DNA from: Acidobacteriota bacterium
GTDB lineage: Bacteria > Acidobacteriota > Terriglobia > Bryobacterales > Bryobacteraceae
Assembly (NCBI GenBank): GCA_014584705.1
Contig: JACTMJ010000017.1
Span: 62,001-126,000, forward strand
Direction of reading: 5' to 3'
Length of the DNA: 64,000 nt
In this document: in pieces, positions 28,236 through 39,342 of the stretch
Position numbering within the stretch: the first letter of the stretch is position 1
How the letters are laid out: every line of letters begins with the position of its first letter
Program-made: the position numbers and the translations under genes
The notes under the pieces: generated by a model
Database searches by the model: none
Told to the model about the DNA's origin: nothing
What the model saw: the letters and a program-made list of their open reading frames with translations, nothing else

Positions 28236-29351
28236 ATGCGTATCGCACTTCTAGGCACTCGCGGAATTCCCGCGGCCTATGGCGGCTACGAAACGTTTGC
28301 GGAAGAGCTATGCACGCGCCTGGTCGAACGGGGTCATTCCGTCACCGTTTACTGCCGTCAGAAACACGCGGCCCGGCAATACCGCGGCGTCAGCCTTCAA
28401 TGGCTCCCCACCATCCGCAATAAATTCCTCGATACGCTGGCACATTCCGCCATCAGCACCGCGCATCTGCTGTTCCACCGCCACGATGCGGTCCTCTATT
28501 GCAACGCGGCCAATGCCGTCTTCACCTTGCTCCCCCGGCTCGCCCGTATGCCCGTTGCGCTCAACGTCGACGGAATCGAGCGATTTCGCAAGAAATGGAA
28601 TCGGCCGGCCCGCGGCTGGTATCACCTGTCGGAGTTTCTGGCTACCCGCTTCCCCACCGTCATGGTGACGGATGCACGTCAGATTGCCGCCTACTACCAG
28701 CGCCAGTACAGGGCCGATTCCGTCTGCATCCCCTACGGCGCGCCGGTAGGGCAAATTCCTTCCACCGGCGCTCTCGGCGAGATCGGAGTCGAGCCTGGAA
28801 ACTACTGGCTCTACGTTACTCGCTTTGAACCGGAGAATAACCCGCTCCTCGTCCGGCAGGTGTATGAGACGATAGAGAGCCCCCGGCATCTGGTCTTGGT
28901 CGGCGACGCCCCGTATGCCGCGGAGTATATCGCCGCCATTCGGGATACCAGGGACCCTCGTATCCATCTCCCCGGCAGTATCTACGGGAAGGGATACCAC
29001 GAGTTGCAGTCCCACTGTTACGGGTACATTCACGCGACGGAAGTGGGGGGCACCCACCCTGCCCTCATCGAGGCCATGGGCAAGGGCAGCCTGGTCTTGT
29101 ATCTGAACACGCCGGAGAACGCCGAAGTGGCCGGAGACACCGGGATCCCGTTTGAGAAAGACACCCTCGCGGATGTGATCCGCTTTGCTTCGCGGATGAG
29201 TGAGAGCGAACGGGATCGCCTTCGCGCTGCGGCTCGTCGGCGCGTGGAACGCCTCTATAGCTGGGAGGCCATTACGACGCTCTATGAAGAACTGTTTGAG
29301 AAGTTGCAACGCCGCCAGAATCCCCTGACAGTACAATGGAATTCCCGATAA
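28236..29351 (+). CDS. Family 4 glycosyltransferase with DUF1972-type N-terminus
   Basis: The 371-residue protein starts MRIALLGTRGIPAAYGGYET, the typical opening of DUF1972/rhamnosyltransferase-like GT4 enzymes, followed by LVERGHSVTVYCR. The C-terminal donor-binding domain has YVTRFEPENNPLLV, LVGDAPYAAEYIA and the acidic EVGGTHPALIEAMGKG. GT4 enzymes are retaining and use NDP-sugars. It lies 10 nt after a GT2 gene and overlaps alr by 16 nt, so it belongs to the same transcription unit. Confidence 0.88.
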   Translation: MRIALLGTRGIPAAYGGYETFAEELCTRLVERGHSVTVYCRQKHAARQYRGVSLQWLPTIRNKFLDTLAHSAISTAHLLFHRHDAVLYCNAANAVFTLLPRLARMPVALNVDGIERFRKKWNRPARGWYHLSEFLATRFPTVMVTDARQIAAYYQRQYRADSVCIPYGAPVGQIPSTGALGEIGVEPGNYWLYVTRFEPENNPLLVRQVYETIESPRHLVLVGDAPYAAEYIAAIRDTRDPRIHLPGSIYGKGYHELQSHCYGYIHATEVGGTHPALIEAMGKGSLVLYLNTPENAEVAGDTGIPFEKDTLADVIRFASRMSESERDRLRAAARRRVERLYSWEAITTLYEELFEKLQRRQNPLTVQWNSR

Positions 29352-30508
29352 CCCACACCCGACATCCGGATACAAATCCTCCGTTCCGTTCCTTCGTCGA
29401 AATCTCGTATTCGCGGCTCGCCGCGAACTATCGCGGCATCGAATCCGCGCTGCCCCCAGCGGCCATGATGATGCCCGTCGTGAAGGCCAACGCCTATGGT
29501 CATGGTGCCGTCCAGGTTGCGCGCAAGCTCGTCGAATGCGGTGCCAGGTGGCTTTCGGTAAGCAATCCCGTGGAAGGCGCCGAACTGCGGGAGGCGGGGA
29601 TTTCCCTGCCGGTCAGAATCGTAGTCACCGCAGGCATACTCCCCTTCGAATGGGATGCCGTCTTTGCGCACGCCCTCACGCCGGTGCTTCACTGCCTCTC
29701 GGATGTCCAGTACTTCGACAATCGCTGTGCCGCCCTCGGACGTTCGCTTCCTTTCCATTTCAAAGTAGATACCGGTCTTTCCCGGCTCGGGAGCACAGAT
29801 TCCGCCGAAGCCATCGCTCGCGTATTCCAGGCCCTCGCCAGTTCCTTCCCGGAGGGGCTGATGACTCATTTCGCTTCCGCCTCGGACCCTCTCAACCCCC
29901 AGACCCAGCTCCAAGTGCGGCGATTCCGCGAAATTGCCTCTGCCCTCAAAGAACGCGGAATTCAGATTCCCTTGCAGCACGTTGATGCAACGAACTCGTT
30001 GCACTATCCACCGCATTCCGGTGGCTATCAGCTCGTGCGTCCAGGCCATGCCATCTACGGTTACATCACCCCATGCCCCGGCGAACATCCTTCGGGCCGT
30101 CTCTCGGTGCAGCCGGTGCTTTCCTGGCACACGCATGTGCTTCTCACCAAACAACTCCCTGCTGGCACCCTCGTGGGCTACGGGGCTCTCCATCGCACCA
30201 CCCGCCCAACCACCATCGCCGTTCTTGGCGTCGGCTATGCGGACGGCTATCCGCACCGCCTCTCCTCGGTGGGTCGCGTGCTGCTTCGCGGTTCATCCGC
30301 CCCGATTTTGGGGGCCGTCTCCATGGACCTCACCACGGTGGATATCACGGATATTCCGGGTGTCCGTCCTGGCGACCTGGCCACTCTCCTCGGCTCGGAC
30401 GGGAACCAGAGCATTGACGCTCACGAATTGGCGGGAAAGGCGGGCGTGATTTCCTACGCAATCCTCACGAACATCCAGCCTCGCGTGAAGCGAGTCTATG
30501 TTCCCTGA
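29336..30508 (+). CDS. alr: Alanine racemase
   Basis: Alr makes D-alanine for peptidoglycan using PLP. The 390-residue protein has the PLP-lysine motif VVKANAYGHGA (Lys50), HFKVDTGLSRLG, the catalytic Tyr region LVGYGALHRT and the C-terminal barrel with VGYADGYPHRLSS and SMDLTTVDIT. It starts 16 nt before the end of the GT4 gene, so it is translated from inside that gene and probably co-transcribed with the glycan cluster. The N-terminus is about 20 residues longer than in many homologues. Confidence 0.95.
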   Translation: MEFPITHTRHPDTNPPFRSFVEISYSRLAANYRGIESALPPAAMMMPVVKANAYGHGAVQVARKLVECGARWLSVSNPVEGAELREAGISLPVRIVVTAGILPFEWDAVFAHALTPVLHCLSDVQYFDNRCAALGRSLPFHFKVDTGLSRLGSTDSAEAIARVFQALASSFPEGLMTHFASASDPLNPQTQLQVRRFREIASALKERGIQIPLQHVDATNSLHYPPHSGGYQLVRPGHAIYGYITPCPGEHPSGRLSVQPVLSWHTHVLLTKQLPAGTLVGYGALHRTTRPTTIAVLGVGYADGYPHRLSSVGRVLLRGSSAPILGAVSMDLTTVDITDIPGVRPGDLATLLGSDGNQSIDAHELAGKAGVISYAILTNIQPRVKRVYVP

Positions 30509-30610
30509 TTCATCCAGCCAACTTCAGTCCGAAGCTCTCCTCAGGGAAGGATCGGCGGAACGGAACCGCGCTGCCGGGGATCGGTGTGGAATCGCGAACG
30601 GGAAGGGGAA

Positions 30611-30686
<76 letters not shown>

Positions 30687-30704
30687 CCAGATGGTGTACC
30701 TCTT

Positions 30705-30733
30705 ATTCTCCAAGACCGTAGCCGCACTGTCAA
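30705..30733 (-). promoter_or_regulatory. Promoter of tRNA-Gly
   Basis: On the reverse strand a perfect -35 hexamer TTGACA (30728-30733) is followed after exactly 17 nt by GAGAAT (30705-30710, 4 of 6 to the -10 consensus). Initiation near 30698 would fall about 12 nt before the mature 5' end of the tRNA. Confidence 0.6.
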
Positions 30734-31410
30734 GCGCTGCGCGCCCCGGCCTTCGAAACGCTCCCCGTCTGCCAGCGGCATACCGCAATCCGCCATCCCA
30801 CCCTGGAACACTCGTACCCGTACGAACGCTCCCCGCGGCATCGAGAAAACTTTTTTTGACTTTTTCCACTCACTCGTCGGAATCCGTCGATGTCGTCGTT
30901 TTCCACTCCGCGATGCACCGTCTTTCCTATTGAAATAAAACGGCTTCTCCCACTTTTCCACAAGACTCCGTCTGCGGTTCGAGTGGATAGCAGTGGGAAA
31001 CTGCCGCATCTCCCGTTTTTCTCACGCCGTCCTCGATGATTTCCGCAATCTCCAGTCCATGGAAGATCCCTGGTTTGATCGAGTTAGCAGGAAATCCACG
31101 GATCCACAGGCCCTACTAGTTCTGTTCTTATTAGAATCATTCCATCCTAGGGAATGTTTTAGAACTGCTTTTTGTCTTCAATCTTACTCGCATCTTTGCG
31201 AGATCCGCGAACAGGAGGCGAATCTACCCCCAAAAGGAGGGAGACGTCCGTACCTGCCATCGGATGACTTCGCCTTTCAGAACGTGTCCTAACTGTCGGA
31301 AACTCCGAAGGTTGTACGCATCCAGATTACATATTTCCAGCATCTGAATCGAAACAAAAGTCACGGTTTTGTTTTTGTTTCCAGCAACTTCTGGTTCGCT
31401 CTAAAGTCGC

Positions 31411-31438
31411 TTGCATCGCCGGACCCCTGTGCTAGACT
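31411..31438 (+). promoter_or_regulatory. Promoter of dnaA
   Basis: TTGCAT (31411-31416) and TAGACT (31433-31438) are separated by 16 nt, and a TG one base before the -10 makes an extended -10 (TGCTAGACT). The transcript would start near 31445, leaving a leader of about 150 nt that contains the DnaA-box dyad at 31538-31556. Confidence 0.55.
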
Positions 31439-31537
31439 TGGTAACCGCGAGGCCAAATTCGAAGCCTCGATTGAGCGGTCGGGAAAATTCTTAGAGCGAT
31501 CGCATTCTCCGAGAAATTGTAGGCGTTTTCCGCCGGA

Positions 31538-31556
31538 TTTCCACAGGCTGTGGAAA
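31538..31556. promoter_or_regulatory. Head-to-head DnaA-box-like dyad in the dnaA leader
   Basis: TTTCCACAG and CTGTGGAAA form a perfect 9-bp inverted repeat around a single base, 38 nt before the dnaA start codon. Two facing DnaA-box-like sites at this place could serve origin binding or autorepression. A one-base loop makes an RNA hairpin unlikely, so protein binding to DNA is the more plausible role. Confidence 0.6.
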
Positions 31557-31593
31557 ACGGTGAGGAAATCTTTGTTCTTAGGCTGGAGCGGTT

Positions 31594-32940
31594 ATGAATC
31601 ATTGGGAACGTATCAAAGAAGAACTGCAGACACAGCTTCCCAATCAGGCCTTTCTGAACTGGGTGAAGCCTACAAGCGGCATTCTGGAAAAAGACGGGAA
31701 AATCCATGTCTCCGTGCCCGACGAGCAAACGAGGGTGATGCTCCAGGACGATCACGCTCAGCTTTTGCAAAAGACTGCAACGCGGCTTGGGCTCAGCACA
31801 TTTTCTTTCTCTTTTGAGATCGCGAAGCCGGCTCTCCGTGGCTCCATTGGAAACACGACTGCATTTGAAGCTCAGCCCTATGGCGGCTCCACCATCCCCT
31901 TTGAAGCCGCAACCTTTCCTCCCAAGCCGACCCTTATTGAGCGCTACACCTTCGAAAATTTCGTTGTGGGGCCGTGCAATCAGTTTGCCCACGCCGCATC
32001 GAAGGCCGTAGCCACCCGGCCCTCCGGCAGCTACAATCCGCTTTTCATTTATGGCGGCACCGGCATCGGCAAGACGCACCTCATGCACGCAATCGGCCTA
32101 GCCCTCGGAGCTGCCTCGCCGGGCACCCGCATCGTCTACACGTCGAGCGAGCGCTTCGTCAACGACATGGTCACCTGCATCAAGACGGAGCGCATGCCCT
32201 CTTTTCACTCCTACTACCGCTCGGCGGACGTGCTGCTGATCGACGATATTCACATCATTGCCGGCAAGGAACGCACGCAGGAGGAGTTTTTCCACACCTT
32301 CAACGATCTCTATGAACACAAGAAGCAGATCGTGATTTCGAGCGACTCGGCGCCCCACGAAATCACCGGCCTTGTCGAACGGCTCCGTTCCCGCTTCGAG
32401 TGGGGATTGATGGTGGATATGCAGCCCCCCGATCTCGAGACAAAAATGGCGATCCTTGACAAGAAAGCCGAAGCCGAGGGGGTCACTCTCCCCGACGACG
32501 TCCGCATTTTTATCGCCACCAAGACCAAGTCCAGCGTCCGCGAATTGGAAGGCGCTCTGGTCAGGGTGCTGGCCTGCTCGTCCATGAATCATGCGCCCGT
32601 CACTCTCCAGCTAGCCCGGCAAACTCTCTCCAATCTCGGAGACCAGGGCGAGCGCCGCATCACCATGGATGCCATCCAGAAAGCCGTGGCCGCCAAATTC
32701 AAGCTCCAGCAGCAGCAATTGCGCCAGCGCAGCAACGCCCATTCCATCTCCTATCCCCGGCAGATCGCGATGTATCTCGCGAAGGAACTCACTCCCGCAT
32801 CCCTAACGGAAATCGGCCGCGCATTTGGCGGCAAGCATCACACCACGGTGATGCATTCCATCCAGAAAATCGAAGCGGAGAAGCTGAGCAACCCGGAAGC
32901 GGCAAAAATTATCCAGAGTCTAACCGATTCACTAAACTAG
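31594..32940 (+). CDS. dnaA: Chromosomal replication initiator protein DnaA
   Basis: DnaA binds DnaA boxes, oligomerises with ATP and opens oriC. The 448-residue protein has domain I (HWERIKEELQTQLPNQAFLNW), a linker, and the AAA+ core with Walker A YGGTGIGKTHLMHAIG (Lys160) and Walker B VLLIDDIH (residues 213-220). The C-terminal DNA-binding helix reads FGGKHHTTVMHSIQKI where most homologues have GGRDHTTV; the Arg-to-Lys and Asp-to-His changes fall at base-contacting positions. GGAG lies 5 nt before the ATG. dnaN follows after about 250 nt. Confidence 0.98.
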   Translation: MNHWERIKEELQTQLPNQAFLNWVKPTSGILEKDGKIHVSVPDEQTRVMLQDDHAQLLQKTATRLGLSTFSFSFEIAKPALRGSIGNTTAFEAQPYGGSTIPFEAATFPPKPTLIERYTFENFVVGPCNQFAHAASKAVATRPSGSYNPLFIYGGTGIGKTHLMHAIGLALGAASPGTRIVYTSSERFVNDMVTCIKTERMPSFHSYYRSADVLLIDDIHIIAGKERTQEEFFHTFNDLYEHKKQIVISSDSAPHEITGLVERLRSRFEWGLMVDMQPPDLETKMAILDKKAEAEGVTLPDDVRIFIATKTKSSVRELEGALVRVLACSSMNHAPVTLQLARQTLSNLGDQGERRITMDAIQKAVAAKFKLQQQQLRQRSNAHSISYPRQIAMYLAKELTPASLTEIGRAFGGKHHTTVMHSIQKIEAEKLSNPEAAKIIQSLTDSLN

Positions 32941-33075
32941 CACTTAATCGTCAGGATTCATCCCCCTGTGGAAAATGCGTCCCGCTCCGTTGACACCTCC
33001 CCTCGCGCGCGTCGGGCGGGCTTCGCCGCGCCCATTCGCTCCCTCCGGAATATGGCTCGAAGTACTCAAATTTTG

Positions 33076-33081
33076 TATAAT
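33076..33081 (+). promoter_or_regulatory. -10 element of a probable dnaN promoter
   Basis: A perfect TATAAT sits in a local AT-rich patch in the 254-nt dnaA-dnaN gap. The best -35 at 17 nt spacing (33053-33058) is weak. Initiation near 33088 would leave a leader of about 107 nt. The gap starts with a DnaA-box-like TGTGGAAAA at 32967. Confidence 0.45.
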
Positions 33082-33194
33082 TTAGAGTTGAAGCAGTGGT
33101 CCTCCAAAACCTCCAATTTCGCTGTGGCGCGATGCAATCGCTGCTGGGTCCCGGCTAGGTACGCGTCCAATCGACCAAACGGAAAGGGCTCCCC

Positions 33195-34313
33195 ATGGAA
33201 TTCACGGTAAGCAAGTCGGATTTCCTGCGCGAACTGGCGTTCACGCAAGGCGTCGTTGAGAAGAAGACCACCATACCTATCCTCGCGAACCTACTCATTG
33301 AGGCCACCGACGGCCAGATCCTTCTCACGGCCACTGACCTGGAGCTCGGCGTCCAATGCTCGTGCAAGGCCACCGTGCAAACCCCCGGCGCGGGCACCGT
33401 CCCCGCGAAGCGCTTGCTCGACTTCGTGCGCCTGTTGCCCGACGAAGAGATTCGGTTTAAGTTTCTGGACAACCACTGGGTGAGCATCACCTGCGGGCGT
33501 TCAAGAACCAGAATCGCGGGCCTGGCTCGCGAAAGTTATCCGGAATTGCCCGTCGCGCCGGCCGAAACGCTGCCGGTGCCCTCCGCCGCGCTGCGGCAGA
33601 TGATCAGCCGGACGATGTTTGCCATCTCGGCCGAGGAGTCGCGCTTCACTCTCAACGGAGCGCTCCTCGTGCTCGATCCCGCCTCCATGAAGATGGTGGC
33701 CACCGACGGCCATCGGCTGGCCCATGTCATGACGGCGGTGCCGATCGAGGGGCTCGAATCCACGCAGTCCGCCCTGTTGCCCCGGAAGGCGATGGCGGAG
33801 ATTCTCAAACTCGCTGAGGCGGCCGGCGAAGATGCGGTCATCCGTTTCGCGGCGGACGAGAACCACCTCTTCTTTAGTGCGGCGGATCGCTCGCTCATCA
33901 CCCGCAAGCTCACCGGTTCTTTCCCCGACTACGAGCGTGTGCTGCCCAAAGAGCAGACGCATGCAATTGTGCTCCTCAAGGACGACATTCGCTCCGGCCT
34001 CGAGCGCGTCGCGCAATTCTCGGATGAGCGCTCCAGAGCCGTGAAACTTCAGTTCGGCGGTAGCGAACTCAAAATTTACTCGTCGATCTCGGATACCGGC
34101 GAGAGTGAGGAATCGATCCCGGTGGACTATGACGGCGACGTTGCCGACATCGGGTTCAACGCGCAGTACATCCTCGAGTTCCTCCGGGCCGTGCCGGATG
34201 AGCACATCCGCTTCTGTTTCCGCGATGCCCAGAGCGCCGCGGAGTTTCAACCGGGCGCCGCCGTTGACGAAACCCATTCCTACCGCTACGTTGTGATGCC
34301 CATGCGTATCTGA
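33195..34313 (+). CDS. dnaN: DNA polymerase III beta sliding clamp
   Basis: DnaN forms the ring-shaped dimer that tethers the replicase to DNA. The 372-residue length is standard for three clamp folds. Motifs include EFTVSKSDFLRELAFTQGVVEKKTTIPILANLLIEA at the N-terminus (family opening), MVATDGHRLAHV in the second domain, and the C-terminal YRYVVMPMRI that ends the third domain and packs near the clamp-binding pocket. It follows dnaA and precedes gyrB on the same strand. Confidence 0.97.
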   Translation: MEFTVSKSDFLRELAFTQGVVEKKTTIPILANLLIEATDGQILLTATDLELGVQCSCKATVQTPGAGTVPAKRLLDFVRLLPDEEIRFKFLDNHWVSITCGRSRTRIAGLARESYPELPVAPAETLPVPSAALRQMISRTMFAISAEESRFTLNGALLVLDPASMKMVATDGHRLAHVMTAVPIEGLESTQSALLPRKAMAEILKLAEAAGEDAVIRFAADENHLFFSAADRSLITRKLTGSFPDYERVLPKEQTHAIVLLKDDIRSGLERVAQFSDERSRAVKLQFGGSELKIYSSISDTGESEESIPVDYDGDVADIGFNAQYILEFLRAVPDEHIRFCFRDAQSAAEFQPGAAVDETHSYRYVVMPMRI

Positions 34314-34371
34314 CCGCGCGGCCTTGCCGGGCGCATCGCCAGATGCCCGGCTCTACCATCGGGACCATTGA

Positions 34372-36834
<2,463 letters not shown>

Positions 36835-36840
36835 CGCCTC

Positions 36841-36874
36841 CGCCACGCCGGGTCTTTCCACACCCGGCGTGGCG
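36841..36874 (+). terminator. Hairpin immediately downstream of gyrB
   Basis: A perfect 13-bp stem (CGCCACGCCGGGT with its complement at 36862-36874) closes an 8-nt loop just after the gyrB stop codon. No T-run follows, so it may stop RNA polymerase with help or only protect the 3' end. Confidence 0.5.
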
Positions 36875-37011
36875 CCTCCCCCGCTTCCCCCTCACCGTCC
36901 GCTTTCCCTCGCACGAACCCGCCGGCAATCCGGGGCACTTGCGCTCCAGCCTCAACTTTGTTCAGCTAGTTTCTTTGAGCGGAGCGTCACACAACTTAGG
37001 AGGGACAGCGA

Positions 37012-38388
37012 ATGGCGGAGAAGCATGGAGACGTCACGCGTCGGGGCTTCGGAAAGACCCTGGCGGCGGCGACAGCGGCGGTAGGCCCGGCGGCCACCGC
37101 GGCGTCGGCGCAGATCGCCACGCCCGGCCCCGGCCAGTTCGGGCCGGTCGTCGTCGGCAATTACCGGCCGGTCGATCAGATTGTCATGGGCGGTATTGGC
37201 ATTCGCTCACGCGGCATGGCGGACCTGCGCATGCTGCTCGGCGATGAAAGGGTAAAGTTCGTTGGAATCGCCGACGTCCGCGAAGATGCGCGTGAGGCCG
37301 TGAAAAGCACCGTTGACGGTTACTACAAGACCAACGAATGCAAAATGTACCGCGACGCGGCTGAGATCCTGGCGCGCCCCGATATTGACGCCCTCCTGAT
37401 CGCAACCAGTGATCGCTGGCATGGCCTGATGGCCATGTGGGCCGCCCAGTCCGGCAAGGATATCTACATCGAAAAGCCCGGCGCGATGTCGATCAACGAA
37501 TCCTACGCGATGGCGGATAACGTGAATCGCTACGGCATCGTCTATCAGTCCGGCGCGCAGCGGAAAAACCAATACGCGTTTGAGTTCGCGGTAGGTCTTG
37601 CCCGCAGCGGCAAACTCGGACGGCTCACCGCTGTTCATGCCGACACCGCCATCGGCCTGGGCACGGTGGATGAAGGCGGCCATAGCTGGTGGCCCGAAGA
37701 AAAGCCCGAGCCCGACTCCCTCGTGTTCGATTGGGATAAGTGGCTGGGGCCCTGCCTCTGGCGGCCCTATAACTCGAATTACAAGGATCGCGGCCGCGGC
37801 CTCTTCTGGGATTTCCACGCCGGTCTCCTCGAGTGGGCCTCGCACACCGTCGCGATGGCGCAATGGGCGGCCGATATGGAGCACACGCAGCCCGTCGAAT
37901 ACATTCCCGAGGGGCCGAACTTCCGCGGTGACGGCCTGATTGAGCGATATACCATCCGCTGCCGTTACGCCAACGGCATTCAGCTCATCCTCCGGAATCA
38001 TAGCTGGCGGCTACTCGGTTCCTGCAGCAACCTGTTTGAAGGCACCGAGGGCTGGGTGGAAGTGGGAGATAGCGGCCGCATTGAGGTATCGGACAATCTG
38101 AAATCCCTGGTGCCCAAGAAGACCGGCCGCGCCTATGACCCCACCGCCGAGCACCTTCGCGAGTTCGTAAGCTGCATTCGCTCGCGCACTCCTCCGCGCG
38201 CCAATGCCATCGCTACCTGCAACACCCACGTGGCATCGCACGCCGCCTGGATTGCGTCTCAGTTAAACCGGCGTCTCGAATGGGATCCGGAAAAGCGGAT
38301 GTTCATCAACGACGAGGAAGCCAACCGCATGCGCAGCCGTGCCTACCGGGAACCCTGGCGGGCCGAAGCCCTGGCGACCAGCATGTAA
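37012..38388 (+). CDS. Tat-targeted Gfo/Idh/MocA-family oxidoreductase
   Basis: The 458-residue protein begins with a twin-arginine signal (TRRGFGKTLAAATAAVGPAATAASA), so folding and cofactor loading before export are expected. The Rossmann domain has IVMGGIGIRSRGMADLRML and VGIADVRED, then the family motif EKPGAMSINESYAMAD. The C-terminal domain has KWLGPCLWRPYNSNYKDRG and WDFHAGLLEWASH. These enzymes oxidise or reduce sugars and related compounds using NAD(P); the substrate is unknown. A strong AGGAGGG site lies about 9 nt before the ATG. The HEAT-repeat gene follows after 25 nt. Confidence 0.9.
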   Translation: MAEKHGDVTRRGFGKTLAAATAAVGPAATAASAQIATPGPGQFGPVVVGNYRPVDQIVMGGIGIRSRGMADLRMLLGDERVKFVGIADVREDAREAVKSTVDGYYKTNECKMYRDAAEILARPDIDALLIATSDRWHGLMAMWAAQSGKDIYIEKPGAMSINESYAMADNVNRYGIVYQSGAQRKNQYAFEFAVGLARSGKLGRLTAVHADTAIGLGTVDEGGHSWWPEEKPEPDSLVFDWDKWLGPCLWRPYNSNYKDRGRGLFWDFHAGLLEWASHTVAMAQWAADMEHTQPVEYIPEGPNFRGDGLIERYTIRCRYANGIQLILRNHSWRLLGSCSNLFEGTEGWVEVGDSGRIEVSDNLKSLVPKKTGRAYDPTAEHLREFVSCIRSRTPPRANAIATCNTHVASHAAWIASQLNRRLEWDPEKRMFINDEEANRMRSRAYREPWRAEALATSM

Positions 38389-38413
38389 GCAGCGAGGAAG
38401 GGAGATCATCACC

Positions 38414-39199
38414 ATGGCACAACAGACGACAGGAACCACCCAGGCCTCGCCACAGCCGGCGGCTCCGAAGCCCGCGCCCCCGAAGCGGCCGCCGCTTCCC
38501 ACAATTCCGCCGGAACTCGACGCCCTCTCCATCTGGAAGATGGGCGCACCCGCGCTCGTGGCGATGCTGAAAGATCCGAAGTCCACTCTCTTCCAGAAGG
38601 CGATCGCCTGCAAGAAGTTGTCGATCAGCGGCGGCAAAGACGCCATCCCGCCCATGGCGGCGTTGCTCAGCCACCCGCAATTATCCTGCTACGCACGCTT
38701 TGGCATGGAGCCCAACCCGGATCCTTCCGTAGACGACGCCTTCCGCGCGGCACTGCCGAAATTGTCGGGCAAGCTGCAGATCGGCGTCATCAACAGCATC
38801 GGCGTGCGTCGCGACGCCAAAGCCGTCGGCGCGCTTGCGAAGCTGCTCGAACATAGTGACACGGATATCGCCCAGTCCGCCGCGGCATCGCTTGGGATGA
38901 TCGGCGGCCATGAAGCCTCCAGGGCGCTGCAAGCGGCCCTGCGCCAGACCCAATCCCCCGTTTTCCCTGTTGCGGCAAGAGCCATGCTGCTATGTGCCGA
39001 AGACGTGATCGTCAAAGACCGCGCTCACGGCCTCACGCTCTATCGCGAACTCAGCGCGGAAACGATGCCAAAGCCCGTGCGCCTGGCCGCCCTGCGGATT
39101 CTGAACGCAGCGGGTCCCGCGCCGGAATACACCAATCGCTGGCCCGCACCCACCGGAGAAGCAGCCAAGCAGGATAAGAGCGGATTCCTCGGCCGCTAG
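38414..39199 (+). CDS. HEAT-repeat-type helical protein
   Basis: The 261-residue protein has a Pro/Ala/Lys-rich N-terminus of about 35 residues. Alternating helical segments follow, with the spacing of HEAT or PBS-lyase repeats (for example ALGKLLE-like AVGALAKLLEHSDTDIAQSAAASLGMIGG and AARAMLLCAEDV). No signal peptide is seen. GAAGGGAG precedes the ATG. It is the second gene of a two-gene unit with the oxidoreductase and may be a scaffold for it; that is inferred from position only. A strong terminator follows. Confidence 0.72.
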   Translation: MAQQTTGTTQASPQPAAPKPAPPKRPPLPTIPPELDALSIWKMGAPALVAMLKDPKSTLFQKAIACKKLSISGGKDAIPPMAALLSHPQLSCYARFGMEPNPDPSVDDAFRAALPKLSGKLQIGVINSIGVRRDAKAVGALAKLLEHSDTDIAQSAAASLGMIGGHEASRALQAALRQTQSPVFPVAARAMLLCAEDVIVKDRAHGLTLYRELSAETMPKPVRLAALRILNAAGPAPEYTNRWPAPTGEAAKQDKSGFLGR

Positions 39200-39240
39200 G
39201 TCGAAGTCCGTTCACAACGCCCCAAGCCTCGGCAACGCCA

Positions 39241-39286
39241 AACCAGCCTATACCGGAAACACCGCGTATAGGCTGGTTTTGTTTCT
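39241..39286 (+). terminator. Rho-independent terminator after the oxidoreductase/HEAT unit
   Basis: A perfect 13-bp stem (AACCAGCCTATAC at 39241-39253 with its complement at 39266-39278) encloses a 12-nt loop and runs into TTTTGTTTC. It would end the two-gene unit on the plus strand. Confidence 0.85.
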
Positions 39287-39342
39287 TGCGGCCATGTCGC
39301 CACCCCGCCGCCCGCGTCTCTGCGGTCCGAAGCTCCCGCGCG

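Larger units (their letters stand above)
30842..31592. other. oriC: Candidate chromosomal replication origin (oriC) upstream of dnaA
   Basis: No gene is apparent between the tRNA-Gly start and dnaA (about 900 nt). The stretch holds TTTTCCACT at 30862 and 30899, TTTTCCACA at 30954, GGATCCACA at 31100, ATTTCCACA at 31537 and the reverse TGTGGAAAA at 31549; another TGTGGAAAA lies just past dnaA at 32967. These differ from the DnaA box TTATCCACA by one or two bases. AT-richer segments near 31120-31200 and 31320-31400 could be unwinding elements. With dnaA, dnaN, gyrB and parABS nearby, an origin is likely, but exact limits are not determined. Confidence 0.6.

Noticed and set aside
34326..34351. 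Hairpin GCCGGGC/GCCCGGC between dnaN and gyrB as a terminator
   Set aside because: The stem is short, no T-tract follows, and gyrB is close downstream on the same strand, so termination is not supported.
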